DNA of 64,000 bases from the NCBI RefSeq assembly GCF_042685645.1, contig NZ_JBHUNX010000001.1, positions 2,232,001 to 2,296,000 on the forward strand. The letters are read 5' to 3'. The DNA comes from Salininema proteolyticum (GTDB lineage: Bacteria > Actinomycetota > Actinomycetes > Mycobacteriales > Micromonosporaceae). Position 1 is the first letter of the stretch. Every line of letters starts with the position of its first letter. Both the position numbers and the translations under genes were made by a program. Below the pieces are notes generated by a model, which worked only from the letters and a program-made list of their open reading frames with translations, ran no database searches and had not been told where the DNA came from. Below, piece by piece: positions 34,740 through 42,765 of this stretch.

Positions 34740-36133
34740 TGCTGACCGGACGACGCTACCGCCTCAAGCTCACCCCCGAGCAGGCCGAATCTTGCACCGG
34801 GTACGCGAACATCTGCCGGTTCGTATGGAATTCCGCGCTGGAGCAGCGGCGCGAATATCGACGCAAAGGCGTGTGGACGAACTACGTTCCCCAAGCCCGT
34901 GAACTATCCGAGGCGAAACGTGAACCCGGACTGGAGTGGCTGGCCGCCGCGCCGTCGCATGTCCTCCAGCAGACTTTGCGGGACCTTGACCGTGCCTGCC
35001 GTGAACATGGGACGTTCGCCGTCCGATGGCGCTCCAAGCACCGCTGGGCTCCGTCGTTGCGGTTTCCCGACCCGAAACCGATGGCCGTGCAGCGGATCAA
35101 CCGGAAGTGGGGTCGGGTTAAGCTCCCCAAACTCGGATGGGTCACCTACCGGTCCACGCGCCCGCTCATCGGCGCGGTCAAGTCCGCCACCGTCGCCCAA
35201 AAAGCGGGCCAGTGGTGGATATCGTTCCTCATAGACGACGGCCGGACCACGCCTGAGCAACACGCGAACCCTGGCGCGGCCACCGGTATCGACCGGGGCG
35301 TAGCCTACGCGGCCGTCACGTCGGATGGAGAGTTCCACGACCGCTCTTTCTCCACGCCGGGCGAGGCCAAGCGGTACAAGCGCCTCCAGCAACAGCTCGC
35401 CCGGCAGAAGAAAGGCTCGGCGTCGCGGGGCCGGACGTTGGCGCGGCTGCGGCGTCTGTCCTGCCGGATCAGCGACCGGCGCGGCGACTTCGCCGCACAA
35501 CTAGCGAACCATCTCGCCACCGACAATGCCGTGGTCGTGCTCGAAGACCTCAAGACGAGGAATATGACCGCCCGCGCTCGTGATCGGAACGTGGCCGCGA
35601 AATCCGGGCTCAATCGGGCGATCCTGGACAAGGGATGGCACCGTCTCGAACTCGCGCTTTCCAGTCGTGCCCGGTATACCGGGACTGAGCTGGTGAAAGT
35701 CAATCCCGCGTACACGTCCCAGACCTGCCATGCCTGCGGTCACTTGGCGGCGGAGAACCGAGAGAGCCAATCGGTGTTCCGCTGCAAGGACTGCGGGCAC
35801 CATGCCAACGCGGACGTGAACGCGGCGAAGAACATTCTCAAGGCCGCAGGACTTGCGGTCTCAGCCTGTGGAGACCTCGGCGTTGGCCGGTCTGCGAAGC
35901 AGGAACCAGGAGAGTCCGCAAGGACTCCCCACCAACCGGGCTCACCGGTTGGAATCCCCCGGCCTTTAGCCGCGGGGAGGAAGTCAACCAGCAGACCTCC
36001 ACCGACGCCAAGGCCGTCATCGAGAACACCCGCCGTGAGCTCGCGGCGCTTCACGTCGACACCGCCGTCGACTACACTGAGTACCTGTTGTCCGCCCTCC
36101 GAACGGGCCCGAGAACTTTCCTGGAGCAACTGA
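34739..36133 (+). CDS. tnpB: RNA-guided endonuclease TnpB (IS605 family)
   Basis: The ATG overlaps the tnpA stop (TAATG). RuvC residues are D185 (GIDRGVAY), E269 (VVLEDLKTRNM) and D359 (HANADVNAAKNI); the zinc ribbon is C330, C333, C349 and C352. The nuclease is complete. The frame continues beyond the omega-RNA region and past the right end of the element near codon 416, so the last 48 or so residues of the 464 are read from the interrupted host gene and are not part of the native protein. This TnpB differs clearly from the one at 971-2320, so the two elements are of separate lineages. Confidence 0.9.
   Translation: MLTGRRYRLKLTPEQAESCTGYANICRFVWNSALEQRREYRRKGVWTNYVPQARELSEAKREPGLEWLAAAPSHVLQQTLRDLDRACREHGTFAVRWRSKHRWAPSLRFPDPKPMAVQRINRKWGRVKLPKLGWVTYRSTRPLIGAVKSATVAQKAGQWWISFLIDDGRTTPEQHANPGAATGIDRGVAYAAVTSDGEFHDRSFSTPGEAKRYKRLQQQLARQKKGSASRGRTLARLRRLSCRISDRRGDFAAQLANHLATDNAVVVLEDLKTRNMTARARDRNVAAKSGLNRAILDKGWHRLELALSSRARYTGTELVKVNPAYTSQTCHACGHLAAENRESQSVFRCKDCGHHANADVNAAKNILKAAGLAVSACGDLGVGRSAKQEPGESARTPHQPGSPVGIPRPLAAGRKSTSRPPPTPRPSSRTPAVSSRRFTSTPPSTTLSTCCPPSERARELSWSN
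35870..35988 (+). ncRNA. Putative omega-RNA scaffold of the second TnpB element
   Basis: Three hairpins follow in order: GAGTCC-GCAA-GGACTC near 35911-35926 with a GNRA loop, CCAACCGG-GCTCA-CCGGTTGG near 35932-35952, and CCCCGGC-CTTTA-GCCGCGGGG near 35957-35978, then GGAAGTCAAC. The guide would start CAGCAGACCTCCACCG, which is the downstream half of the gene the element sits in. The 5' end is not visible. Confidence 0.65.
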
Positions 36134-36363
36134 TGGCAATGGAGACCTTCCAGTTCGTCGACAAATTCCGGCAGGAGGGGGTCAGCATTGGCCGCCTGCG
36201 GGAGATCAGAAAGTCCATACCCAAGTTCGCCGAGCTGCGGGGCATCGAACTCTCCACCGGCGATCTCCGCCGCATTCAGGCCTGCGAGGACTACGACCAG
36301 CTGGAGGCCTGGCAGAACGCGGCGATGCACGCCCGCCACCGGGCGGACATCTTCGGAAACTGA
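35989..36363 (+). pseudogene. 3' part of the IS-split Rpn/PD-(D/E)XK-like gene
   Basis: From CAG at 35989 the frame reads QQTSTDAKAVIENTRREL and continues to the TGA at 36363 (124 codons). It contains DTAVDYTEYLLSALRTG and FLEQLMAMETFQFVDKFRQEG, typical of the C-terminal half of the same family, and ends in a small helical tail. A TTG at 36088 could start a 91-residue remnant, but no ribosome-binding site supports it. Joined to 33740-34252 it restores a full-length protein. Confidence 0.65.
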
Positions 36364-36379
36364 CCGAGGCCGGCGGGCC

Positions 36380-36973
36380 TCACCAGCGCCACCGGAGGAA
36401 CTTGCGCTCCCGGCGGATGACGACGTCGCCCATCTTGGTCTTACCGGTGACGTTGATTCGCTTGCGGGCCCGCAGCGGGGACGACGTGCACTTGTTCCTC
36501 ACATCGCCCATGGTGGACCGGACGTTCTCGGTCGCGATCCACTCGTCGGGCAGCACGATGACAACGTCGCCCATGCCGCCGTCCAGGCGGATCTCGACCA
36601 CCTCGTGCGGGCAGTAGGCCTCTCGGAAGTCGAGTTTCACGTCGCCCATGCCGTTCTTGACCGTTATCCGACCGGGGACGGGCCACTGCCCCTGCTTCTT
36701 GACGTCGCCCATCGTGGTCTTCACGACGAGGCGCTCTTCCACCTCCATGACGGCCGCGTCGGCGTGCAGCGCCACCTCGCCGTCGGGGATGTCTTCCAGG
36801 AGGCCCTTCAAGTCCCCGCGGACCTTGGCCCGCTGCGCGCCCGCGGCCCGCTCGTCGAACTCCCCGAGGTCGATGTACCCGGCCGCGAGCGCCTTCTGCA
36901 GGCGGTCGACAACCTCGTTGCGCTCTGCGTCGGACACGCGCAGGGAGGAGTTGCGGTCAGAGGAGTCGGGCAT
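36380..36973 (-). CDS. DUF1707 domain protein with MGDV repeats
   Basis: This 197-residue protein starts with a DUF1707 domain (LRVSDAERNEVVDRLQKALAAGYIDLGEFDERAAGA, 11-46) often seen in actinobacterial envelope proteins. The C-terminal 115 residues repeat M-G-D-V five times (88, 109, 134, 155 and 181) at 21-26 residue spacing, as in LiaF/DUF4097-like beta-helices. Unlike many relatives it has no membrane helix. The ATG has AAGGTGA 5 bases upstream. It may act in envelope-stress signalling; that is inference. Confidence 0.8.
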   Translation of the reverse strand: MPDSSDRNSSLRVSDAERNEVVDRLQKALAAGYIDLGEFDERAAGAQRAKVRGDLKGLLEDIPDGEVALHADAAVMEVEERLVVKTTMGDVKKQGQWPVPGRITVKNGMGDVKLDFREAYCPHEVVEIRLDGGMGDVVIVLPDEWIATENVRSTMGDVRNKCTSSPLRARKRINVTGKTKMGDVVIRRERKFLRWRW

Positions 36974-37102
36974 GATCGTCACCTTGGTGTTAGGGGAACG
37001 GTTCGCTGGCGTCCATGGTATCTCCGCGCCTCGAACGCCGGGGCTGTCGGACCGGGCGTCTAGACTCGAGCGGTCCGGTACCAGTGGAGAGGGGCGTGCG
37101 CC

Positions 37103-37669
37103 TTGTCCGATTCGATAACGGGGTCCGACGGGCTCGCGAGGTGTCCGTGGGGCCATGAGCCCGAGATCTACCGCGTCTACCACGACGAGGAGTGGGGGCG
37201 TCCCGTGCGCGGCGACGACGCCGTGTTCGAGAGGCTGTGCCTGGAGGCGTTCCAGTCGGGCCTGTCGTGGCTGACCATTCTGCGCAAGCGTCCGGCCTTT
37301 CACGAGGCCTTCGCGGGCTTCGCGATCGAGGAGGTCGCGCGGTTCGGCGAGGAGGACGTGGAGCGGCTGCTGGGGGACGCGGCGATTGTCCGCAACCGGG
37401 CCAAAATCGAGGCGTCGGTCAATAATGCCCGGGCCGCCCTCGAGCTGGAGGGAGGGCTGTCGGACTTCGTCTGGTCGTTCCGGCCGGAGCCGGGGGCGAG
37501 GCCGAAGTCATTGGCCGATGTGCCCGCCGAGACGGCCGAGTCCAAGGCACTGGCCAAGGCGTTGAAGAAGAGGGGGTTCCGTTTTGTCGGCCCCACGACG
37601 GCCTACGCGGGGATGCAGGCTATGGGGCTGGTCGACGACCACTTGATCGACTGTCACCGGGCGGGTTAG
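37103..37669 (+). CDS. tag: DNA-3-methyladenine glycosylase I
   Basis: This 188-residue base-excision enzyme removes 3-methyladenine from alkylated DNA. It shows the Tag family marks: CPWGHEPEIYRVYHDEEWG (14-32), with Cys and His zinc ligands, the SGLSWLTILRKRPAFHEAF helix, and the C-terminal VGPTTAYAGMQAMGLVDDHLIDCHR with the remaining His/Cys ligands. The TTG at 37103 is the only sensible start in this frame. It converges with proC. Confidence 0.94.
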   Translation: MSDSITGSDGLARCPWGHEPEIYRVYHDEEWGRPVRGDDAVFERLCLEAFQSGLSWLTILRKRPAFHEAFAGFAIEEVARFGEEDVERLLGDAAIVRNRAKIEASVNNARAALELEGGLSDFVWSFRPEPGARPKSLADVPAETAESKALAKALKKRGFRFVGPTTAYAGMQAMGLVDDHLIDCHRAG

Positions 37670-37755
37670 GAGTCCGGGGCGTCCGGCCGCGGACCCACTG
37701 AGTGCGGGGTCTTTCGCATGGCGGGCTCGGCGCTGAGCGTCGAGGGAGCGTCGAC

Positions 37756-37782
37756 CGGTCGGCACGCCGTTGTGCCCGACCG
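37756..37782. terminator. Bidirectional terminator between tag and proC
   Basis: CGGTCGGCAC (37756-37765) pairs with GTGCCCGACCG (37772-37782) with one bulged base, between convergent stop codons. Confidence 0.6.
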
Positions 37783-37793
37783 ACCGGACCGCC

Positions 37794-38591
37794 TCAGCCG
37801 GCGGACAGTTCCTTGCTCCGTTGCGCGGTGCGCAGCACGGCTTTGCGGATCACGTTCGAGGTCTCGCGGTCGTCGAGCACGCTGAGCCCGGCCTTGGTGG
37901 TTCCTCCCGGGGTCGCTATGTGCCCGATGAGCTCGCTCGGCTCCTCCCCCGACTCCTGCAGCAGGACTCCGGCTCCGCGCAGCATCTGTTCGACCATGGT
38001 GTCGGCGTCCTTGCGTTCGATGCCGTACTCGGTCGCCGCCTGAGCCATCGCGTCGGCGAGGTAGTAGAGGAAGGCGGGTCCCGATCCGGCGAGCGCCGTG
38101 GCCATGTTCTGTTGTTCCTCGGGGATCTCGACGACCGACCCGAGGTGTTCGAACAGGGTTTTCACGGCGGTGAACTGCGTGTCGCGAACTTGCCCGCCGC
38201 GGGTGAGCGCGGTGACGGCCTGTCGGTGCGCCGAGGCGGTGTTGGTCATGGCCCGGACGACGGGCCCGCCGCCGAGTCCTTCCTCGACGGCTTTGATCTC
38301 GATGCCGGCGGCCAGGGTGCAGACGACGGCGTTGACGGGGCCGGCGGCGATCTCCTCGACGACCGGGCGCACGTCCTTGGGGCGGACGGCGATGAGGATG
38401 ATGTCGGCCTGCCGCGCGTCGGCGAGTCCGGCGTGGGTGCAGTCGATTCCGTGCTTTCGGGCGATGTCGCGGGCCCGTTCCGGGATGAGTTCGATTCCGC
38501 GGATGTCGTCCTGGTCGATTCCGGATCGCAGCAGTCCCGTGAGAACCGATTCTCCCAGGTGGCCTACGCCCACTACGGCTATTCGTGCCAT
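37794..38591 (-). CDS. proC: Pyrroline-5-carboxylate reductase
   Basis: This 265-residue enzyme makes proline from P5C using NAD(P)H. The Rossmann motif VGVGHLGESVL is at the N-terminus, VRAMTNTAS replaces the usual VRxMPNTP, and the C-terminal GSGPAFLYYLADAMAQAA and IATPGGTTKAGL are diagnostic. The Pro-to-Thr change in the MTNT loop is mild. GGGAG precedes the ATG. Confidence 0.94.
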   Translation of the reverse strand: MARIAVVGVGHLGESVLTGLLRSGIDQDDIRGIELIPERARDIARKHGIDCTHAGLADARQADIILIAVRPKDVRPVVEEIAAGPVNAVVCTLAAGIEIKAVEEGLGGGPVVRAMTNTASAHRQAVTALTRGGQVRDTQFTAVKTLFEHLGSVVEIPEEQQNMATALAGSGPAFLYYLADAMAQAATEYGIERKDADTMVEQMLRGAGVLLQESGEEPSELIGHIATPGGTTKAGLSVLDDRETSNVIRKAVLRTAQRSKELSAG

Positions 38592-39286
38592 GAGGTCTCC
38601 CTTCGTCGCCAAGATGCTACCGTCCGCGAGGGCCCGCGCCGGGGACGCCCGGCCGCCGTCCCGGTGCATAGGAAAGGCCATTTCGAGTGGTCGACCCTCC
38701 GTCCGTTCCCCCGCGGGACCCGAAAATCGTGTCCCTCGTCGCGAAATAGCGGTAGATCCCAGGATGTTCCCGGGTCCACGGCGAACTCCTGCCTCCGCAC
38801 CGATCCTTCATCGCTATATTTCCCTCGAACTCGGCCCTCGAACTCGGCCGTGGCGCGACCGCTCCAGTTCTGAGTGGGATCGTGAGTTCACCGTCTACAT
38901 TGCGGTACCGCGGCCGAAGCCGCCTTCGCCGACTACGGCTACTTCCCGGGGTGGAGAGGAGCAACGCCTACTGAGGCTTTTCGCGTCGGCATCTTCTGTC
39001 GCATCCGAGTGGGCCCGTCTTCACTGCAATATCGTGAGGCACGGGGACGGGCTTGACAGCGCCGCACACGCCGAAGATGAAGCCCGGTTCCAGGTCTGTC
39101 CGGAAACCGTCGGCCAGATCTGCACGCGAGGCACCAATGCTAGTGGATGCACAGAATCGGCATGGTACAGACCATCAGCTTCTTATTATCCTCCTTGGGC
39201 GTGTCTCCACCCACAAGTCATATATGGACTGATAATCGGGGCGAACATGCGGCGCCGATCGGCACCGTCCCGACCAACTGACAGGA
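38592..39286. other. Gene-free 695-bp interval, partly AT-richer
   Basis: No gene is convincing here; open frames exist only as shadows without family resemblance or binding sites. It holds a tandem 13-bp repeat CCTCGAACTCGGC (38823-38848) and, from about 38950, DNA clearly richer in A and T than its surroundings, including CATATATGGACTGATAATC near 39220. The latter probably holds the promoter of the surface protein gene. The rest may be a decayed gene or a small RNA; nothing more can be said. Confidence 0.5.
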
Positions 39287-39295
39287 GTGAACACG

Positions 39296-40606
39296 TTGCA
39301 GACCAAATGGGTCTCTCGATGGATCGGAGGTTCCAGTCTCGCCGCGGCGCTCGCCGCCGGGCTGTTCCTGGTACCGACGGCGGCGCTCGCGATGGAGCCG
39401 CCTAAGACAGGGCCGTCGGACGAACGCGCGGACTACCTGGAAGGCAATATCCGAGACTGCGAGCACGGTGGATACCCGGCCGAGGACGGATACGTCCAAC
39501 TGGCCGCCCAGAACACCGGCACGGCCGACGACGGACTAGTGCGGGTCACCGGCGGAACGGTGCCGTCCCCGCCGCCGGACGGTCACCTGCCCAGTTCAGG
39601 CGAGTACACCGGGATCAATGTGGAGATTCTTCCCGACGGCGTCGATATGAACGTCGTTGTCGACGCCGTGTTCGTCAAGGCCTCCACCGACACCAATCGC
39701 TACACTTCGCCGCATGTCCCCCCGGAACTCGGGCCCGACCAGTGGTACATCGGTCCCATGATCACCTCGGGCAAGGAGCCCAAGGTCGCCGACGTCAGCC
39801 ATTACATCGTCTGCTACCGCTTTAAGGAGCAGCATCCGCCACCGACCTCCGGCTCTCTCGGGGTGGCCAAACAGGTCATATCCCCGGACGGCGCCGCCGG
39901 ATTGCCCGACTCCTATGAGGCGACAGTCGAATGCGACACCAGCGGCACGTTCAACGTCACCTTCGGCTCCGCAGGAGGCCTCGGGGACGTCGAGGGAGCA
40001 GGCAAGGTGATCGAAGACCTGGTGCCCGGGGAGACCTGTACGGTCACGGAGACCGATCCGCCGGGCGCCGTGGTCTCCTATGTTCCGAGCCAGGAAGTCA
40101 CCATTGAAGGCGGCAAGGACATCCTGGTGAACATCGTGAACGACTTCACCGACATGGGCCCCATGACCGGTCGACTGGAAATCGTCAAGGAGACGGACGA
40201 CGGAACGTCGGGGGACTCGTTCATCGTCCAGTACTCCTGCCAAGGTTCGGACTCGCCGACCTCCGGCGCTGTCGAAGTCGCCTCGGGAGAGTCCGCCGCG
40301 GTCGAATCCATTCCCAGCGGCATGTTCTGCGAAGTCGCGGAACTGCCGGAGGACATGCCCCACGGCTGGGAGATTGCCGGTTACGATGTCACCGGCGCCG
40401 AAGAGCTGGTATACAGCGAGGACGGCAATCCGATCTTCCGTGTTGACGCGGATTCGACGGTCACAGTCACCGTCAAGAACGCGGCCCTCCCGACCTTGTC
40501 CGTGACCGGCGGCAGCCTATGGATCGGCGCCGCCATTGCCGCGGCCATCTTGGCAGCGGGCGGCATTGCAATGGCATTTGCAAAGCTCCGCAGAAAAATC
40601 GCGTGA
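39296..40606 (+). CDS. Secreted surface protein with DUF5979-type domains
   Basis: About 436 residues. A signal peptide ends near PTAALA, an N-terminal region of about 150 residues is unrecognised, then two repeats of the DUF5979/pilin-like Ig fold follow: SLGVAKQVISPDG...CTVTETDPPG and RLEIVKETDDGTSGDSFIVQYSC...FCEVAELPEDMPHGWE. The C-terminus (LPTLSVTGG, hydrophobic helix, KLRRKIA) looks like a sorting signal but lacks exact LPxTG. The TTG at 39296 has AGGAG at 8 bases; a GTG at 39287 touches it. It is probably wall- or membrane-anchored and may be an adhesin. Confidence 0.78.
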   Translation: MQTKWVSRWIGGSSLAAALAAGLFLVPTAALAMEPPKTGPSDERADYLEGNIRDCEHGGYPAEDGYVQLAAQNTGTADDGLVRVTGGTVPSPPPDGHLPSSGEYTGINVEILPDGVDMNVVVDAVFVKASTDTNRYTSPHVPPELGPDQWYIGPMITSGKEPKVADVSHYIVCYRFKEQHPPPTSGSLGVAKQVISPDGAAGLPDSYEATVECDTSGTFNVTFGSAGGLGDVEGAGKVIEDLVPGETCTVTETDPPGAVVSYVPSQEVTIEGGKDILVNIVNDFTDMGPMTGRLEIVKETDDGTSGDSFIVQYSCQGSDSPTSGAVEVASGESAAVESIPSGMFCEVAELPEDMPHGWEIAGYDVTGAEELVYSEDGNPIFRVDADSTVTVTVKNAALPTLSVTGGSLWIGAAIAAAILAAGGIAMAFAKLRRKIA

Positions 40607-40612
40607 TTTAGA

Positions 40613-40655
40613 AGGAAGGTGCGGTGGCTACTTCTACTCTCCGCCGCACCTTCCT
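40613..40655. terminator. Bidirectional terminator between the surface protein and ABC-F genes
   Basis: AGGAAGGTGCGG (40613-40624) pairs exactly with CCGCACCTTCCT (40644-40655) around 19 bases, between convergent genes. Confidence 0.75.
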
Positions 40656-40778
40656 GGCCTCCCGATAGCGGCTGCTGCTCGGAACGCTGAGAACGCGCTT
40701 CTGTGGCAAGGCCCGGCCTCGACGCGGTCCGCGGCGGACCGTACCGCCGTGGACCGCCCTTTCGGCAGGACCGCGCTT

Positions 40779-42377
40779 TCATGCGAGTTCCAGTCGCTCT
40801 CCTCCGAAGGAGGAGCGGAACAGGCGGTCGTGGCTGACGGCGACGACCGTCCCGGTGAAGCCCTCCAACGCCTCCTGGAGCTGGTGGACCAGCCACGGCG
40901 CCAAGTGGTTGGTCGGTTCGTCCAGCAGGAGGATGTCGGCCGGAGCAGTGACCACGCGGGCGAGTTCCAGGCGTCGTCGCTGCCCGACCGACAGATTCGC
41001 GGCCGGGGAGCCGAGCGTCTCCTCGTCGAACAGTCCGAGGTCCAGCAGGGCCTCGGAGTGGTCTTCGTCAGTGCCGACGCGTCCATGAGCGAAGGCCTGC
41101 AGCAAGGTCGCGTCCCGCCTTCCCGCCACCGGGTTCTGGCGGAGGTGCCCGACTCGCCCGAAGCGCCGCACGGTGCCCCGCGCCTCCAACTCGCCCGCGA
41201 TCACGGACAGCAGGGTGGACTTGCCCGCCCCGTTCGGCCCCTCGATCAGCAGCCTCCCGCCGTGCTCGACCGCGAGGTCCATCGGTGCCAGCCGCCCGGG
41301 TACCGAGGCGCCGACAAGCGTGATCGCGGGCCCCTCGGGCACGTCTTCCCCGGCCTCCCAGGACGGGCGGAAGGCCAGCGGATCCGGCGGCGGTCTCCGC
41401 CGGTCCGCCGCCAGGGCCTCCAGTCGGGCATTGGCCATTCGCACGCGGCTCTGCGCCCCGTGCGAGCGCGACCGCATCCGGTGGGCCCCGGTGCCCATGC
41501 CGGCCTTCTCCATCTTCCTGGGGATGACGGCCATGGCAGAGACGTTGTTCGCGACTATGCCCGCCTGGCGGTCCCACTCGGACTTCCACGCCTCGTAGGC
41601 CTCTCGGGCCTGTCGGCGTTCGGTCTCCTTGGCGCGGAGGTAGCCGGAGAAGCCGTCGCCGTAGCGGCGGACCTTCCGCTCGGCCACTTCGAGGATCGTG
41701 GTCGTGTAGGAGTCGAGGAAGGCGCGGTCGTGCGTCACAGCAACGATGGTTCCCCGGTAGTCGCGCAGTTCGCGCTCCAGCCAGGCGACGGCGTCGGCGT
41801 CTAGGTCGTTGGACGGCTCGTCGAGCAGGAGAAGTCCCGGCCGGGCCGAGAGGATGGCCGCGAGTATGACGCGGCGGCGCTCTCCTCCCGAGAGGGTCTC
41901 CCACGGCCGGTCGGCCGGTATACCGGAGACGCCGAGCGCAGCCAGGGACTTCTCCAGGCGGACGGGCGCGTTCCAGCCGTCTCGAGCGTCGAACTCGTCG
42001 GTGAGTTCGGCGTACTCGCGCGCGTTCGCCGGGTCGGAGAGGTCGCCGTCGGCAGCGCACTCGGCCATGCGCCTCTGTAGGTCGCGCAGGTCGGCGAAGG
42101 CGGTGTCGACGGCGTCGGCGACCGTGGCGCCGAGGTCGAGGTCGACGTGCTGGGGCAGGTGGCCGAGGCTGGCGGGAGCCTCCACGCGGACGCTTCCGTT
42201 GTCGGCCGCCTCGTCTCCGGCGAGGAGGCGCAGGAGTGTGGACTTGCCACTGCCGTTGTCGCCGACCATGCCGACTTTCTCGCCCGGTCCGACGGTGCAT
42301 TCGGCCTGTTCGAGGACGAGGTTCTGGGCGTAGCGCTTGGTCAGGCCGCGGACTGCGAGGTGTGTTCGGTGTTTCAT
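40779..42377 (-). CDS. ABC-F protein (antibiotic resistance type)
   Basis: This 532-residue protein has two ABC domains and no membrane part: Walker A GDNGSGKSTLL and GPNGAGKSTLL, signatures LSGGERRRVILA and LSVGQRRRLELA, Walker B LLLDEPSNDLD and LLLDEPTNHLA, and a long linker rich in Arg/Lys (about 230-310) that reaches the ribosomal P site in this family. Both halves end in the VAVTHDRAFL/VAVSHDRLF switch. Such proteins dislodge macrolides, lincosamides, pleuromutilins and similar drugs. Upstream are a short leader and attenuator-like hairpins, which supports a resistance role. The ATG at 42377 has only a weak GGGGG site. Confidence 0.88.
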   Translation of the reverse strand: MKHRTHLAVRGLTKRYAQNLVLEQAECTVGPGEKVGMVGDNGSGKSTLLRLLAGDEAADNGSVRVEAPASLGHLPQHVDLDLGATVADAVDTAFADLRDLQRRMAECAADGDLSDPANAREYAELTDEFDARDGWNAPVRLEKSLAALGVSGIPADRPWETLSGGERRRVILAAILSARPGLLLLDEPSNDLDADAVAWLERELRDYRGTIVAVTHDRAFLDSYTTTILEVAERKVRRYGDGFSGYLRAKETERRQAREAYEAWKSEWDRQAGIVANNVSAMAVIPRKMEKAGMGTGAHRMRSRSHGAQSRVRMANARLEALAADRRRPPPDPLAFRPSWEAGEDVPEGPAITLVGASVPGRLAPMDLAVEHGGRLLIEGPNGAGKSTLLSVIAGELEARGTVRRFGRVGHLRQNPVAGRRDATLLQAFAHGRVGTDEDHSEALLDLGLFDEETLGSPAANLSVGQRRRLELARVVTAPADILLLDEPTNHLAPWLVHQLQEALEGFTGTVVAVSHDRLFRSSFGGERLELA

Positions 42378-42397
42378 GCGGACCCCCGTTCGGTTCG

Positions 42398-42431
42398 TGC
42401 GGGGCACGGCCCCGCAGGGCGCAATGCGCCC
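42398..42431 (-). promoter_or_regulatory. Paired hairpins before the ABC-F gene (attenuator-like)
   Basis: On the minus strand GGGCGC-ATT-GCGCCC (42431-42417) is followed at once by TGCGGGGC-CGT-GCCCCGCA (42416-42398), 21 bases before the ABC-F start. Such structures next to a leader peptide suggest attenuation or control of ribosome access. Confidence 0.5.
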
Positions 42432-42514
42432 AGGGAAAATGTCAGGGAAGGAGAATGAAGCGAGCCTCCGTTGCCGCGGAGCGGTGCTCTACGCGGGACG
42501 GGAGTCGGCTCGGC

Positions 42515-42535
42515 TTACAGGAAGAGAATCCACAT
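42515..42535 (-). CDS. Putative leader peptide MWILFL
   Basis: ATG TGG ATT CTC TTC CTG TAA lies 137 bases before the ABC-F start. Its ATG is 7 bases after the -10 of the promoter at 42543-42571, so it may be read from a leaderless message. Ribosome stalling on such a peptide in the presence of drug could expose the ABC-F start. No homology can be claimed for six residues. Confidence 0.4.
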   Translation of the reverse strand: MWILFL

Positions 42536-42542
42536 GCCCCGT

Positions 42543-42571
42543 AGGTTACCGACGCTCCGGTGAGTGTGCAA
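42543..42571 (-). promoter_or_regulatory. WhiB7/WblC-like promoter of the ABC-F gene
   Basis: On the minus strand -35 TTGCAC (42571-42566), a 17-base spacer, and -10 TAACCT (42548-42543). GAAAAAC (42580-42574) sits 2-3 bases before the -35, the position of the AT-rich element used by WhiB7/WblC. The remaining 42572-42765 holds no other feature I can support. Confidence 0.55.
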
Positions 42572-42765
42572 GGGTTTTTCCGCGTCACCGCACGGCGTCA
42601 CATACTGGACAGGGCGGGTTTCCGGGGAGCGGGGGACGGCCGGGAGGACTCCCTGTCGGGGCGGGTCCTGGTTTTCGTCGCGGTACGGGCAAAGTCGGCT
42701 GAGGGTTCCCTCGCCCTTCCGGCCCGCTGTCTTTCGATGGATTCGGCCACCTTGTGGAGGACGTT

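Larger units (their letters stand above)
34253..35988 (+). mobile_element. IS200/IS605-type element (tnpA-tnpB), about 1.74 kb
   Basis: The left end has the imperfect hairpin CCCCCGGTT-TT-AACCGTGGGG (34264-34284). The right end has three hairpins and GGAAGTCAAC (35979-35988). Inside are a Y1 tnpA and a tnpB in the same direction, joined by TAATG. The boundaries were placed by joining the two halves of the split host gene, which then gives one frame of about 295 residues. tnpA carries a frameshift, so the element is probably not autonomous now. Confidence 0.75.

Noticed and set aside
35989..36133. C-terminal extension of the second TnpB as a new domain
   Set aside because: These residues lie outside the right end of the element and come from the interrupted gene in the wrong frame.
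38098..39405. 435-codon plus-strand frame across proC and the following gap
   Set aside because: Its first half is antisense to proC and its last part runs into the surface protein gene in another frame; no motif is visible.
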